Assembly: GCA_902796705.1 (NCBI GenBank)
Contig: CADBQF010000153.1
Coordinates: 1-5,438 of the forward strand
Origin: Ruminococcus flavefaciens
GTDB taxonomy: Bacteria > Bacillota > Clostridia > Oscillospirales > Ruminococcaceae
Length of the DNA: 5,438 nt
Direction: 5' to 3'
Part shown: positions 5,313-5,438 of the stretch, piece after piece
How positions within the stretch are numbered: the first letter of the stretch is position 1
Layout of the letters: each line of letters begins with the position of its first letter
Notes under the pieces: generated by a model
The model's input: the letters and a program-made list of their open reading frames with translations, nothing else
The model's database searches: none
What the model was told of the DNA's origin: nothing
Made by a program: the position numbers and the translations under genes

Positions 5313-5376
5313 CCTTTTAGTGGGGGAAACCTTTCTGAGGAAAGGTTCTCTCCCACACCCCCTTCCAAAGACTTTT
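5313..5376. repeat. Long-hairpin intergenic repeat element
   Basis: The core is a nearly continuous 16-bp stem. GTGGG (5320-5324) pairs with CCCAC (5352-5356), GGA with TCT through one G-T wobble, and AACCTTTC (5328-5335) pairs with GAAAGGTT (5340-5347). There is one bulged C, and the loop is TGAG. CCTTTT lies to the left; to the right are a C-rich run and CTTCCAAAGACTTTT. From memory, sequences of this layout (a G-rich run, an AAAGGTT hairpin, and AAAGTCTTTGGAAGGGGG on the other strand) occur many times between genes in Ruminococcus-like genomes. It may be a small non-autonomous mobile repeat or a structured transcript end. Neither side has a clean T tract. Confidence 0.6.
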
Positions 5377-5405
5377 AACATGAAATTTCCCCTGACGGGA
5401 CGCTC

Positions 5406-5420
5406 TGGCAAGTCTTGCCG
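5406..5420. other. Short hairpin GGCAA-GTC-TTGCC
   Basis: GGCAA (5407-5411) and TTGCC (5415-5419) form a 5-bp perfect stem, extended by one T-G wobble, with a three-base loop. No T tract follows. It lies between the long-hairpin repeat and the terminal palindrome and may be part of the same repeat unit. Confidence 0.3.
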
Positions 5421-5423
5421 TAA

Positions 5424-5437
5424 ACGATAGCTATCGT
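5424..5437. other. Perfect 14-bp palindrome at the right edge
   Basis: ACGATAGCTATCGT reads identically on both strands. It could be an operator for a gene beyond the window or part of the intergenic repeat. The context is cut off, so its role cannot be judged. Confidence 0.35.
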
Positions 5438-5438
5438 A

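Noticed and set aside
4950..5411. 153-residue minus-strand frame rich in Val/Ile opposite the YDYG gene
   Set aside because: Its hydrophobic repeat is the reverse of the YDYG codons, and its start lies in the hairpin repeat. It has no promoter and no plausible Shine-Dalgarno.

Overview
The window looks like chromosomal DNA of a Gram-positive, endospore-lineage Firmicute, most likely a gut Clostridia of the Ruminococcus type. The reasons are: an unmistakable forespore sigma factor SigG; strong AGGAGG-type ribosome binding sites; sigma-A promoters with 17-bp spacing; frequent ATA isoleucine codons at moderate GC; and, near the right end, a hairpin intergenic repeat that I recall from ruminococcal genomes. 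The genus is an inference; no rRNA or other marker is present.

Layout. The left part (1-1316) is on the minus strand. An HD-domain phosphohydrolase (720-1316) is followed, 88 bp downstream on the same strand, by the first 210 codons of an intracellular GH13 alpha-amylase-family glycosidase (1-631) that runs off the left edge. A 157-bp divergent intergenic region (1317-1473) has a good sigma-A promoter on each strand, one for the HD gene and one for a SulP/SLC26 anion transporter (1474-3654). The transporter has a membrane domain, a STAS domain and an unusual charged helical C-terminal extension of about 175 residues. The transporter start should be ATG 1474, because an in-frame GTG at 1438 lies in the promoter.

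sigG (3766-4539) follows on the same strand after 111 bp. That gap holds a sigma-F/G-like promoter candidate, a small hairpin next to the ribosome binding site, and an overlapping 51-codon ORF that may or may not be real. A strong Rho-independent terminator (4549-4590) closes the unit. Next is a gene with its own strong sigma-A promoter, whose spacer is almost filled by a perfect 16-bp palindrome, a likely operator. It encodes a small single-pass membrane protein with a Thr/Ser-rich stalk and an 11-unit Tyr-Asp-Tyr-Gly tail (4683-5240). The remaining 198 bp hold a long hairpin repeat, a second short hairpin and a 14-bp perfect palindrome.

The genes do not form one pathway. They fall into four apparent transcription units: HD plus GH13; sulP, possibly reading into sigG; sigG from its own developmental promoter; and the YDYG protein. 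The most unusual items are the YDYG surface protein with its operator, the SulP C-terminal extension, and sigG away from its usual spoIIGA-sigE neighbourhood with its leader architecture.
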